DNA from: Alphaproteobacteria bacterium
GTDB lineage: Bacteria; Pseudomonadota; Alphaproteobacteria; Rickettsiales; UBA998
DNA length: 15,138 nt
NCBI GenBank assembly: GCA_021730835.1
Contig: JAKFYP010000217.1
Coordinates: forward strand, 1-15,138
Direction of reading: 5' to 3'
Both the position numbers and the translations under genes were made by a program. Shown here piece after piece: positions 1 through 6,668 of the stretch (its first letter is position 1; each line of letters opens with the position of its first letter). The notes beneath the pieces were generated by a model, which had not been told where the DNA came from, ran no database searches, and was given only the letters and a program-made list of their open reading frames with translations.

Positions 1-74
1 GAGCCGTCTCCCGGTAGCAGGCATGCGTGTTGCCTCTATAGGCCAAGTCCGGGGAGAATACAAACCTGTTTTAG

Positions 75-215
75 TTATCCCATGATCATGCCGCGATTGG
101 GCGAAGCCACAACTTGCGGGATATGATACGCCGCTTTTACCTCGGCAATACTTTCAAGCATTGCGGTTCTCAGCGCTTCTTTAATCCCCGGCCCCATCGG
201 ATCATGAAGCTCCAT
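75..215 (-). CDS. Small unrecognised ORF or gene remnant (46 aa)
   Basis: The minus strand carries a 46-codon ORF starting at ATG 215 and ending at TAA 75-77. A GAGGG stretch lies two bases before the ATG, rather close for a ribosome binding site. The product begins MELHDPMGPGIKEALRTA and continues through a helical stretch (LESIAEVKAAY) to IPQVVASPNRGMIMG. An in-frame TAA lies seven codons upstream, so it could be a short intact gene or the C-terminal stub of a longer one. I do not recognise the family. Its codons for IKEALRTA fall in a 26-bp segment that is repeated, one base shifted, at the 3' end of the neighbouring KAP gene. That hints at duplication or junction formation here. Coding status is uncertain. 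Confidence 0.3.
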   Translation of the reverse strand: MELHDPMGPGIKEALRTAMLESIAEVKAAYHIPQVVASPNRGMIMG

Positions 216-270
216 TACCCTCTGATTTACCGCTTATATATCTTGATTGGGGTTCTCAGCGCTTCTTAAT
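160..270. repeat. Imperfect direct repeat pair, 160-185 and 246-270
   Basis: A 26-bp segment at 160-185 recurs at 246-270 with one substitution and one single-base deletion. The shared core is GGTTCTCAGCGCTTCTT. One copy lies in the small ORF (encoding IKEALRTA). The other forms nearly the last codons of the KAP NTPase gene (LLRSAENPN), read in a different frame because of the indel. This fits a duplication at an insertion or recombination junction. No third copy was found at the other edge of the AT-rich island (2496-2743). Confidence 0.7.
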
Positions 271-2495
271 AATACATCTATGGCAACTCTGGATTTTTCA
301 GGAAGCGAATCGAACGCTTGATTTCTCTTTATTTCTCTGACTCTTTCTACAAACGCCGCCGTATCCGTTACAAAATCTGTGACATATTCCCAATGAATCT
401 TTGGTATTTTCCTACCACTATAAAAATAACCTAAGCTCGCCGTAATGAACTCGATCAGCCCTTCCCTTGTTCTAATCAGTGTGTTGACAAAATCTTTTGG
501 TGCATCTGGATTTATACGCCGCCACGCATATAAAATGGCTGTCATTTTGTGATGATGTTGCAGTGAATTTCCTTGTGCTAGTTGCTCAATCTTAGCAACC
601 AACTTTTCTTCCAGTTTCTCATATCTATCCTTGAATTGAGATTGTTCTAACAACTCCCGCCTAAAATTTCCTTCACCGTCTCTCGCTCCAGCAATTTCCA
701 TAATGTCCATCAATAGGGATGACATCATGTATGCCCCTGCTTTCGAGCTATTGGCCCCTGCTTTCGAGCTATTGGCCCCTGCTTTCGAGCTATTGAATAA
801 TTGGTTATAATAATCCAATTTTTCATCCGCAGTTGCGTCATTAGAGGCAAATAGGTCACGGATAAATTGGCGAATATAACCCGAAAGAGGCGAAGAGAAA
901 AAGCCAGGATAATCACTCTCGTCAACATTTTCAGCAAGCGGCATCAGTGCTTCGGCAACAGAGACAAAATTAGCATCCGTAAACTCATCCTTATGAGTAT
1001 AAAATATATCAATCAGCTCTCTCTGTTGTTGATAGTTATACCCTTTCATTCCCTCTAAAAGAAGTTCCGATTTATCCTGTAGCGCAATGAGCGCATGAAC
1101 TACTTGATCAGAAACCTGTCCTTCAGGAACCGAGAGACTGAAGAAACGATCAAAATGTTTCTTTGAAGCAATACGCTGGAGCCTCTCCAACTCTCGCTGA
1201 TCCACTCCACTGCCCCAACTATTCTCTGAAAGTATCTTGTGCAGATACGGAAATAACTTTGTGAGTAACGGCTCTGCCTTTTCTATATCAACAATCTGAT
1301 CACGAAACGCCTGATATTGTTCTCTCGCTGACCGATCTCGTTCTTTTGCTCTGTCGCTTACTGCACCCTCTGAGCCACAGAAAATAGATTTATTTTCCTT
1401 GATGAAGCGGTAAAGATCGGGCTGTTTAATGTTGATGGCTGTCATTACAAACAAATCCACCAGATTCAATTCCCCTTTCAGCAAGCGATAATTAAACTGG
1501 CACAAATTCAAGAATCTGTTCACCTCACGTAGATTGGTGAGATAGGATTTGAATCCATGATGGCATAGCCACTCCCAATGTTCTTGTAGCGATTGGTTCC
1601 AATCCCTTTCGACAATGACATTATCCAAGGATTTTGTGAGGTGTTCAAAAATCACCGTTGGGGATACCGTTGGCAATTCAAACGGTATCTGCACGATCTT
1701 TTCAAGGTATCGCTCTGGATGATCGGTTTGCTCCATAAGTGCAGCACATACCTCTTTTTGGTCAAAACTCAGTAGGTAGATAGTGTTTTTGAAATCTGCC
1801 AACGCCTTCACCAACTGGAATATCTGCCTTATTTCTTCTTTGGTAAGGCGATCAATGTCATCAATGATGATCAGAACCTTACGATCCAACTCAGATAAAG
1901 CAGCACCAATCTCCTTTTTCATGTCATAAGGATCAAAAGAGTCTTGTACGTTTAGTTCGCCTACAGCATCCGCAATTCCTTTCACTTTACCTGCTGTTTT
2001 CTCTACGCTATTAAATATCCCGTCAATAACTCCACTTGGCACGCCCACAAAAGGAGTAATATGTTTGATGGGACGGATAATAGCCGAGAACTTGATGATT
2101 TTGTCCGCTACCTCGCCAGCTTTCTGTGCCAAGCCCTGCGTGGCACCTGTCGCTATTGCACAAGAACTCCGTATCTCTGAGGCAAGTTGCAGGAAGAACT
2201 GTTGAAGCAACTGATCTTGTCCAGAAAAATACCACGGGCAAAATCTGACGATTATAGGTGCAGAACCTTGCTCATTTAGACTTTCAATAATCATGTTGAT
2301 CACAGAGGTTTTTCCAGACCCCCATTCGCCACACAGCCCCATGACAAGGCTATCCTGCCCCGTCTTGTAATGGGAAATTGCTTCCGCAACATTCTCCGCA
2401 AAATCTGTGCGCCCCAAACGATCTTCGGTCTTGTTCTCAATCGGCTTATCCGCATGTAACACTGTTCTCTCCATATCACTCAATGTCTTCTTCAA
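234..2495 (-). CDS. KAP-family P-loop NTPase
   Basis: This is a large P-loop NTPase of the KAP family (named for Kidins220/ARMS and PifA; F-plasmid PifA excludes phage T7). In 753-residue numbering, Walker A is GEWGSGKTS at 56-64 and Walker B is VLIIIDDID at 207-215. The family-typical FCPWYFSG lies at 85-92, YLLSFDQKEV at 240-249, and YLEKIVQIPFELP at about 263-275. An FTDxGR-like entry motif (DRLGRTDFAENV) precedes Walker A. Residues 135-160 are only weakly hydrophobic, so a membrane insertion is not clear. The C-terminal 450 residues are helical and unassigned, and include three NSSKAGA units at 568-588. The longest frame starts with TTG at 2495; ATG 2474 (residue 8) follows a purine-rich stretch and may be the true start. 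The gene is more AT-rich than its neighbours, stands alone, and abuts a probable IS end at 2501, which suggests horizontal acquisition. A phage-defence role is inference from the family. Confidence 0.85.
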   Translation of the reverse strand: MKKTLSDMERTVLHADKPIENKTEDRLGRTDFAENVAEAISHYKTGQDSLVMGLCGEWGSGKTSVINMIIESLNEQGSAPIIVRFCPWYFSGQDQLLQQFFLQLASEIRSSCAIATGATQGLAQKAGEVADKIIKFSAIIRPIKHITPFVGVPSGVIDGIFNSVEKTAGKVKGIADAVGELNVQDSFDPYDMKKEIGAALSELDRKVLIIIDDIDRLTKEEIRQIFQLVKALADFKNTIYLLSFDQKEVCAALMEQTDHPERYLEKIVQIPFELPTVSPTVIFEHLTKSLDNVIVERDWNQSLQEHWEWLCHHGFKSYLTNLREVNRFLNLCQFNYRLLKGELNLVDLFVMTAINIKQPDLYRFIKENKSIFCGSEGAVSDRAKERDRSAREQYQAFRDQIVDIEKAEPLLTKLFPYLHKILSENSWGSGVDQRELERLQRIASKKHFDRFFSLSVPEGQVSDQVVHALIALQDKSELLLEGMKGYNYQQQRELIDIFYTHKDEFTDANFVSVAEALMPLAENVDESDYPGFFSSPLSGYIRQFIRDLFASNDATADEKLDYYNQLFNSSKAGANSSKAGANSSKAGAYMMSSLLMDIMEIAGARDGEGNFRRELLEQSQFKDRYEKLEEKLVAKIEQLAQGNSLQHHHKMTAILYAWRRINPDAPKDFVNTLIRTREGLIEFITASLGYFYSGRKIPKIHWEYVTDFVTDTAAFVERVREIKRNQAFDSLPEKSRVAIDVLLRSAENPNQDI
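733..795. repeat. Perfect 3 x 21-bp tandem repeat inside the KAP gene
   Basis: Three identical 21-bp units lie head to tail at 733-753, 754-774 and 775-795. Read on the minus strand each encodes NSSKAGA, giving residues 568-588 of the KAP NTPase. Because 21 is a multiple of three, gain or loss of units keeps the reading frame and changes only a polar linker. Identity of all three copies implies recent expansion, typical of a slippage-prone variable-number repeat. Confidence 0.95.
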
Positions 2496-2500
2496 TTCTA

Positions 2501-2740
2501 GGCTCTGTTTACATTTAAGTTAAAATATGCGATTCTCTGTTAAACAACAGGGAGAGCGATATGAAACACCGCATAGACGATGCGGCCTTTGAGCGGATTG
2601 CAGATTATTTGAACCATGAGCGATGCTTGTGTCGGATGAGCGAAGCGTCGCTCCGGCGCTTCATTGAAATTATTTTCAATAAAATTTTATTTTGTTTTTG
2701 CGCGCATTGCAGAAATATCCTGTTTTGCTCTGAAAAATAA
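2501..2740 (+). mobile_element. Probable insertion-sequence remnant (one terminus and transposase start)
   Basis: At 2501 the sequence GGCTCTGTTTACATTTAAG has the look of an IS terminal inverted repeat. After a 60-bp leader and an AGGGAGAG ribosome site comes ATG 2561, opening a 59-codon ORF to TAA 2738-2740. Its first 20 residues, MKHRIDDAAFERIADYLNHE, resemble the start of short IS transposases (IS5-type layout is my best guess). After that the sequence becomes low-complexity and cysteine/phenylalanine-rich (FCFCAHCRNILFC), which looks like read-through into unrelated DNA. No matching inverted terminus was found in the window, so the element is truncated. It separates the KAP gene from cvpA and marks a rearrangement boundary. 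Confidence 0.4.
2642..2691. terminator. Hairpins and T-rich tract between IS remnant and cvpA
   Basis: Three inverted repeats are stacked here. GAAGCG/CGCTTC (2642-2647 with 2657-2662) is followed by ATTGAAA/TTTCAAT (2663-2669 with 2674-2680) and then the perfect palindrome AATAAAATTTTATT (2678-2691). On the plus strand the GC stem is followed by a T-rich run, so it could stop transcription from the IS side. On the minus strand the same cluster lies about 50-100 bp past the cvpA stop and could act as a weak end of the radA-cvpA transcript. Neither direction shows a canonical uninterrupted T run right after the GC stem. Confidence 0.35.
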
Positions 2741-2743
2741 GAA

Positions 2744-3430
2744 TTATTCCTTATCCGGTTCCGTGCTGTTGAGCAGATCCTCCAGCGCCTTGCGGTCAAA
2801 AACATTGCCGGTGCTGTTTTCCTGTCCGTCCGTGCTTTCCGAGTTCTCTTCCCCGGCAATCGGCTCGCCGACTTCGGGAATGCCGCCTTCCCCGTCCTCT
2901 TTTTTCGCGCCGAACAGGGCAATATCGCGCAAATAACCCGGCATCATCCCGGCCATCATGCCCGCGCCTTTTTTCACCGCAGGCAGGGTATAGGCCGTTT
3001 TGACCCATTCGGGGTAGCCTTCTTCGCTGACAATCTGGGTATAAAGCGAAAAACCGAGAATAATAATCATGCTGCCCTTGACGAAGCCGAACAGCAGGCC
3101 GAGGATATTGTCCACCACGCCGACATCGGCCCCGTCCTTGGTATAGCGCAGAATAATCGCCCCGAGGATGGAGATACTGACCACAGCGGTGAAATACGTC
3201 CCGAGCGTGGCGAAAATAAGCGCCACCCCGGCGTTATTGTTGACATACGGCATGGCGGCCTTCGCCACGTCGGGCAGGACGTGCAGGGTGATCAGCGCCG
3301 CGCCGACCCATGCGGTCAGCGACAGAAACTCCCGGATGAACCCGCGAAACAGCGACAGCAGACACGACAGGAACAAAACGACGAACACGATGCCGTCAAG
3401 GAGATTGATATTAAGTTGGGCGTCTACCAT
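2744..3430 (-). CDS. cvpA: CvpA family inner-membrane protein
   Basis: This 228-residue protein matches the CvpA (colicin V production) family: four hydrophobic segments at about 10-28, 36-56, 68-96 and 108-130, with the family pattern LDGIVFVVLFLSCLLSLFRGFIREFLSLTAW at the start and VDNILGLLFGFVKGSMIII before the last helix. A soluble tail of about 75 residues, rich in acidic residues and glycine, extends beyond the core (EDGEGGIPEVGEP to the C-terminus); such tails are variable in alphaproteobacteria. CvpA sits in the inner membrane, and its loss affects colicin V export and envelope-stress tolerance in enterics; its biochemical role is unsettled. ATG 3430 lies 9 bp after the radA stop, so the two are co-transcribed. 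No strong ribosome site precedes it, which fits translational coupling. The purF gene that often follows is absent. Confidence 0.88.
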   Translation of the reverse strand: MVDAQLNINLLDGIVFVVLFLSCLLSLFRGFIREFLSLTAWVGAALITLHVLPDVAKAAMPYVNNNAGVALIFATLGTYFTAVVSISILGAIILRYTKDGADVGVVDNILGLLFGFVKGSMIIILGFSLYTQIVSEEGYPEWVKTAYTLPAVKKGAGMMAGMMPGYLRDIALFGAKKEDGEGGIPEVGEPIAGEENSESTDGQENSTGNVFDRKALEDLLNSTEPDKE

Positions 3431-3439
3431 GAGAGAAAC

Positions 3440-4804
3440 TTATACGGCTAAGGTCAGCATTTCTTCTACATGAGCCACCGGCGTGATGCCAAGCGATAAA
3501 TCGGTTTTCTCCGGCTGGCGGGCCTTATGGCGCGTCGGCGTGTAAGCCCGGGTGAAACCGAGCTTTTCGGCTTCCCGCAGGCGGGCGTCATGGCTACCGG
3601 TCGGGCGCACTTCGCCGGACAGGCTCACCTCTCCGAAAAATACCGCCCCGGCAGGAAGCGGGCAATCTTTCGCCGCCGAGAGCAGCGCGGCAATGACGGC
3701 CAGATCCGCCGCCGGTTCGCTCAGGCGCAACCCGCCCGCCACGTTGACGTAGATTTCCTGATCCGAAAGGCGAAATCCGGCACGGGCCTCCAGCACGGCC
3801 AGCAACATGGCCAGCCGCCCTGCGTCCCAGCCGATCACCGCCCGGCGTGGCGTCGCCATCGGGCTGGGCGTCACCAGCGCCTGAATCTCCACCAGCACCG
3901 GGCGCGTGCCCTCCAGGCCCGCGAAAATCGCCGAGCCGCTCACCGGCCTGTCGCGCTCGGGCAGAAACAGCGAGGAAGGATTGGCGACTTCCGCCAGCCC
4001 GCTGCCGGTCATCTCGAAGACGCCGATTTCATCCGTCGCCCCATAACGGTTCTTGACCGCCCTGAGAATGCGAAACATCTGGCTGCGCTCGCCCTCGAAA
4101 TAGAGCACGCAATCCACCATATGCTCCATTACCCGCGGCCCGGCAATCTGGCCGTCCTTGGTGACATGCCCGACAAGGATCACCGCGCTGCCGCGCTTCT
4201 TGGCAAAACGGATCAACTCATGCGAGGCGGCGCGCACCTGTGCGACAGTGCCAGGCGCGGAATCGAGCGCGTCAACATACATGGTTTGCACGGAATCAAC
4301 GATGACCAGCGCGGGCGGAGAATCCTCCAGCGAGGCGAGAATATCGCGCACACTGGCGGCGGCGGCAATGCCCAGCGGCGCCTGCGAAAGCCCAAGGCGC
4401 GAGGCGCGCAGCCGGATTTGATCCGCCGATTCCTCGCCGCTGATATAGGCGGCGGGCAGACCCGAAGCCGCGACTTTGGCCGCAGCCTGCAAAAGCAGCG
4501 TTGATTTACCGATGCCCGGATCCCCGCCGACCAGTACGCTCGAGCCGCCGACCAGCCCACCGCCGAGCACCCGGTCAAGCTCGCCGATCCCGGTAGCCAT
4601 GCGGGCCGGGGGGGCATGCTCGACGCTCAGCGGCTCAAAAGCGAGGACGCGGCCCTTTTTGCCGCCCATGCTTTTAGGCGGAGCAGCTTCGGTGATTTCT
4701 TCGGCCAGCGAGTTCCATTCGCCGCAAGCGTCGCATTTACCGCCCCATTTGAGGTGCGATGCGCCGCAGGACTGGCAGACGTAATGCGATCGGGTTTTGG
4801 CCAT
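3440..4804 (-). CDS. radA: DNA repair protein RadA (Sms)
   Basis: RadA is a RecA-like, DnaB-like ATPase that drives branch migration of recombination intermediates. Counting from ATG 4804 (454 residues), the order is typical. A C4 zinc finger (C10, C13, C24, C27) comes first, then Walker A GGDPGIGKST at 93-102, Walker B LVIVD at about 166-170, and the RadA-specific KNRxG motif as KNRYG at 251-255 (tyrosine replaces the usual phenylalanine). Last comes a Lon-protease-like C-terminal domain (APRRAVIGWDAGRLAMLLAVLE onwards). The frame extends upstream to TTG 4840, but the family start MAKTRSHYVCQSCGA matches ATG 4804, which I chose. The gene heads a transcript with cvpA and is divergent from the methyltransferase at 4956. 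All key motifs are intact. Confidence 0.95.
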   Translation of the reverse strand: MAKTRSHYVCQSCGASHLKWGGKCDACGEWNSLAEEITEAAPPKSMGGKKGRVLAFEPLSVEHAPPARMATGIGELDRVLGGGLVGGSSVLVGGDPGIGKSTLLLQAAAKVAASGLPAAYISGEESADQIRLRASRLGLSQAPLGIAAAASVRDILASLEDSPPALVIVDSVQTMYVDALDSAPGTVAQVRAASHELIRFAKKRGSAVILVGHVTKDGQIAGPRVMEHMVDCVLYFEGERSQMFRILRAVKNRYGATDEIGVFEMTGSGLAEVANPSSLFLPERDRPVSGSAIFAGLEGTRPVLVEIQALVTPSPMATPRRAVIGWDAGRLAMLLAVLEARAGFRLSDQEIYVNVAGGLRLSEPAADLAVIAALLSAAKDCPLPAGAVFFGEVSLSGEVRPTGSHDARLREAEKLGFTRAYTPTRHKARQPEKTDLSLGITPVAHVEEMLTLAV

Positions 4805-4955
4805 AGGGCGAGAGTACAGGCAAGGAGACCGGCGCGTCAATTCGCATATCGCCGATTCATGGGTGTATGTTCATAAAGTAAACCGAGCTATCACCGTGCG
4901 GCAGGTAACGATATTTATATGGGAATGGTGAAAACTTACTGCTACTTCATGAGGC
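4805..4955. other. Divergent intergenic region between radA and methyltransferase
   Basis: These 151 bases separate two divergent genes and should hold promoters for both. The half nearer the methyltransferase is AT-rich, with TATTTATAT near 4911 as the best -10-like element, but no convincing -35 sits 16-18 bp before it. On the minus strand an AT-rich TTTACTTTATG near 4875 could serve radA. No clear palindrome or riboswitch-like structure was seen. Confidence 0.3.
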
Positions 4956-5738
4956 ATGCTTGAAAATTCCCTGATGCGCATTCCCTATGAGACATGCCCG
5001 CTATGCGGCAGCGCCGACCATGCACGGGCGCTCAGCGGCGATTGCGGCCCGCATCCTTTATGGAAGGAGCCGATCCCCAAACATATTCACTGGCATCAGT
5101 GCAACGCCTGCACGCATGTCTTCGCCGACGGGTATTTTACCAAAGAAGCGCTGGACATTCTTTTTTCCGGCACGAACGAGCACCAGAAGGTCGGCGCCGG
5201 ATTCGAGGGTAATCGTGTTGCCAGCGCCCGCATCATTGAGCGCGTCACCCCCCATAAGAAAAGTGGCATGTGGCTCGATATCGGCTTTGGCAACGCCTCC
5301 CTGCTGTTTACCGCGCTGGAATACGGCTTTCAGGTGGCGGGCAGCGATTTGCGTGCTGATAATGTCGCCACACTCAAGCAACTCGGGGTTGAGGCGTGGT
5401 GCGAGGATGTGGCCGCCCTGACCTGCCGGGCGGATATTATCAGCATGTGCGACGTGCTGGAGCATATGCCCTTTCCCAAAGAAAGCCTGCAACATCTGCA
5501 CGGGCTGCTCCATGAAGACGGGCTGTTGCTGGTCAGCATGCCGAATATGGATTCCGTCGTCTGGAAGCTACTCGATGCTAATCGTCAGAATCCTTATTGG
5601 GGCGAGTTGGAACATTACCATAATTTCGGGAGGGCGCGGCTCTATGCCCTGCTTGAAGAATGCGGCTTTAAGATATTGAGCTACGGCATTTCAGAACGCT
5701 ACCGCGCCTGCATGGAAGTCGTGGCGCGAAAAATCTAG
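4956..5738 (+). CDS. Zinc-ribbon class I SAM-dependent methyltransferase
   Basis: A 260-residue protein with an N-terminal four-cysteine zinc ribbon (CPLC at 14-17, CNAC at 49-52) followed by a class I Rossmann methyltransferase (Methyltransf_23-like). SAM-binding motif I is WLDIGFGNA at 106-114, the acidic end of strand 2 is D131 (VAGSDL), and the post-motif strand is ISMCDVLEHMPF at 162-173. The C-terminal block GELEHYHNFGRARLYALLEECGF (216-238) is typical of this family, often found with polysaccharide or natural-product genes. The substrate cannot be told from sequence. Start choice is uncertain: ATG 4956 has GAGG only one base upstream, and ATG 4974 (residue 7) has no clear ribosome site, though both keep the zinc ribbon. 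It ends in a CTAG shared with the convergent gene. No sugar-modifying genes lie nearby. Confidence 0.85.
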   Translation: MLENSLMRIPYETCPLCGSADHARALSGDCGPHPLWKEPIPKHIHWHQCNACTHVFADGYFTKEALDILFSGTNEHQKVGAGFEGNRVASARIIERVTPHKKSGMWLDIGFGNASLLFTALEYGFQVAGSDLRADNVATLKQLGVEAWCEDVAALTCRADIISMCDVLEHMPFPKESLQHLHGLLHEDGLLLVSMPNMDSVVWKLLDANRQNPYWGELEHYHNFGRARLYALLEECGFKILSYGISERYRACMEVVARKI

Positions 5739-6583
5739 GCCCCGCCACGTTCCTGAGCCTCTTCCTGCGCGGAAGACACGGCAGGTGTATAAGGGGACTT
5801 TTTGTGATCTTCTGCAGTCGCGCTGCTTACCGGCATCGGCGCTGTCAGTGAAGAAACCTGCAATGCCCGCGCCAGCGGCGATTTCCGGATTTCCTCCGGC
5901 AACAGATAGGCAACCGGCGTTTCTATTGGCGCGGTCGTCGCTTCATGCCCCAATGCAATGCCCGCCATATCAGGAGGTCTGGCAGCGACTTCCCGCGAGG
6001 CAGGAGGAAAAAAACCGGTCTGCGGGGTCTCCGGATATTTCGGCGAAGCATTCTGCTCCGGCAACGGTTCCCTGCCAGCCGGGCAGAAAAAATCCGGCAG
6101 CGGGCCTGAAACACTTATCCCGATCGTCAGATCACCTTTGGGCCGTTTTTCGCTCTCTGTTTTCTTGCCCGGACTGTTTACCGATCCGACCATGGCGCTG
6201 TAATAGCCAAGCGGCGTTTGGTCAGGAGGATTGTAACGTAAAAATGCCAGCGCCTTATGTTCGGGCAAAATACGATGCGCCAACCAGCTCAGTAATCCTT
6301 CCGACGAGTGCTTGTAAGGTTGTACCCGGCCAATATCCTTAATCGGCAATCCCTGCAACTGCGCCACTTGGGCATCCTTTGCCACTTGCCGGGCGAATTG
6401 CTGTAACTTCTCTTCGGCTGAAGGAGGTTCGGACTGAGGAACCGCAGTCACTTCGGCTGGACGATCGGCCCCGGTAACAGGAGGGCTATGCAGCGCCATA
6501 TCTCTGTAATGCTCAATCAATCCGAGACCAGTCGGCAATCGCCGGAAACCGGATATTTTCGGCATTTCATCTTCCGGAGTCAT
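5735..6583 (-). CDS. Unrecognised proline-rich hypothetical protein (282 aa)
   Basis: I do not recognise this protein. It has no signal peptide and no membrane segment. Residues 30-57 are rich in P, E and S. Residues 58-135 look ordered, with a helix (EEKLQQFARQVAKDAQVAQLQ), an aromatic-containing helix (LLSWLAHRILPEHKALAFLRY) and YYSAMVGSV. The remaining half is proline-, serine- and alanine-rich and probably disordered, ending in an acidic QEEAQERGGA. ATG 6583 lacks a good ribosome site, whereas ATG 6565 (residue 7) has GGAAG five bases upstream and is a good alternative start. The gene is separated from thiL by an 85-bp AT-rich spacer holding a good promoter, so it is likely its own unit. 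Its stop overlaps that of the convergent methyltransferase (CTAG, 5735-5738). It could be a lineage-specific scaffold or secreted-effector-like protein, but nothing in the sequence proves either. Confidence 0.65.
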   Translation of the reverse strand: MTPEDEMPKISGFRRLPTGLGLIEHYRDMALHSPPVTGADRPAEVTAVPQSEPPSAEEKLQQFARQVAKDAQVAQLQGLPIKDIGRVQPYKHSSEGLLSWLAHRILPEHKALAFLRYNPPDQTPLGYYSAMVGSVNSPGKKTESEKRPKGDLTIGISVSGPLPDFFCPAGREPLPEQNASPKYPETPQTGFFPPASREVAARPPDMAGIALGHEATTAPIETPVAYLLPEEIRKSPLARALQVSSLTAPMPVSSATAEDHKKSPYTPAVSSAQEEAQERGGA

Positions 6584-6609
6584 AGACGTACTCGGGGTGT
6601 TTTCAAAGT

Positions 6610-6638
6610 ATTATATCATAATATTTAGATAATATTAA
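6610..6638 (-). promoter_or_regulatory. Predicted sigma-70 promoter for the proline-rich hypothetical gene
   Basis: On the minus strand a perfect TATAAT (6610-6615) is preceded, at a 17-bp spacing, by TTAATA (6633-6638), four of six matches to the -35 consensus. Transcription would start near 6603, giving a leader of about 20 bases to ATG 6583 or about 38 to ATG 6565. The surrounding 85-bp spacer is strongly AT-rich. Confidence 0.5.
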
Positions 6639-6668
6639 TGTATTGTTTGTGATTATTATCATGAATAC

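Noticed and set aside
19..35. Small hairpin AGGCA/TGCCT at the window edge
   Set aside because: Five-base stem with no supporting context; likely chance.
1..74. Possible tRNA or structured RNA end at the left edge
   Set aside because: No cloverleaf or conserved tRNA boxes could be assembled from these bases.
733..795. Tandem repeat as a CRISPR array
   Set aside because: Units are directly abutting with no spacers and are in frame within a coding region.
725..937. Minus-strand 70-codon ORF containing the repeat as ARKQGPI units
   Set aside because: Alternative frame of the KAP gene; the KAP frame carries the conserved motifs.
3527..4504. 325-codon plus-strand ORF opposite radA
   Set aside because: Arginine-, alanine- and histidine-rich antisense shadow of the well-supported radA in GC-rich DNA; no domain or ribosome site.
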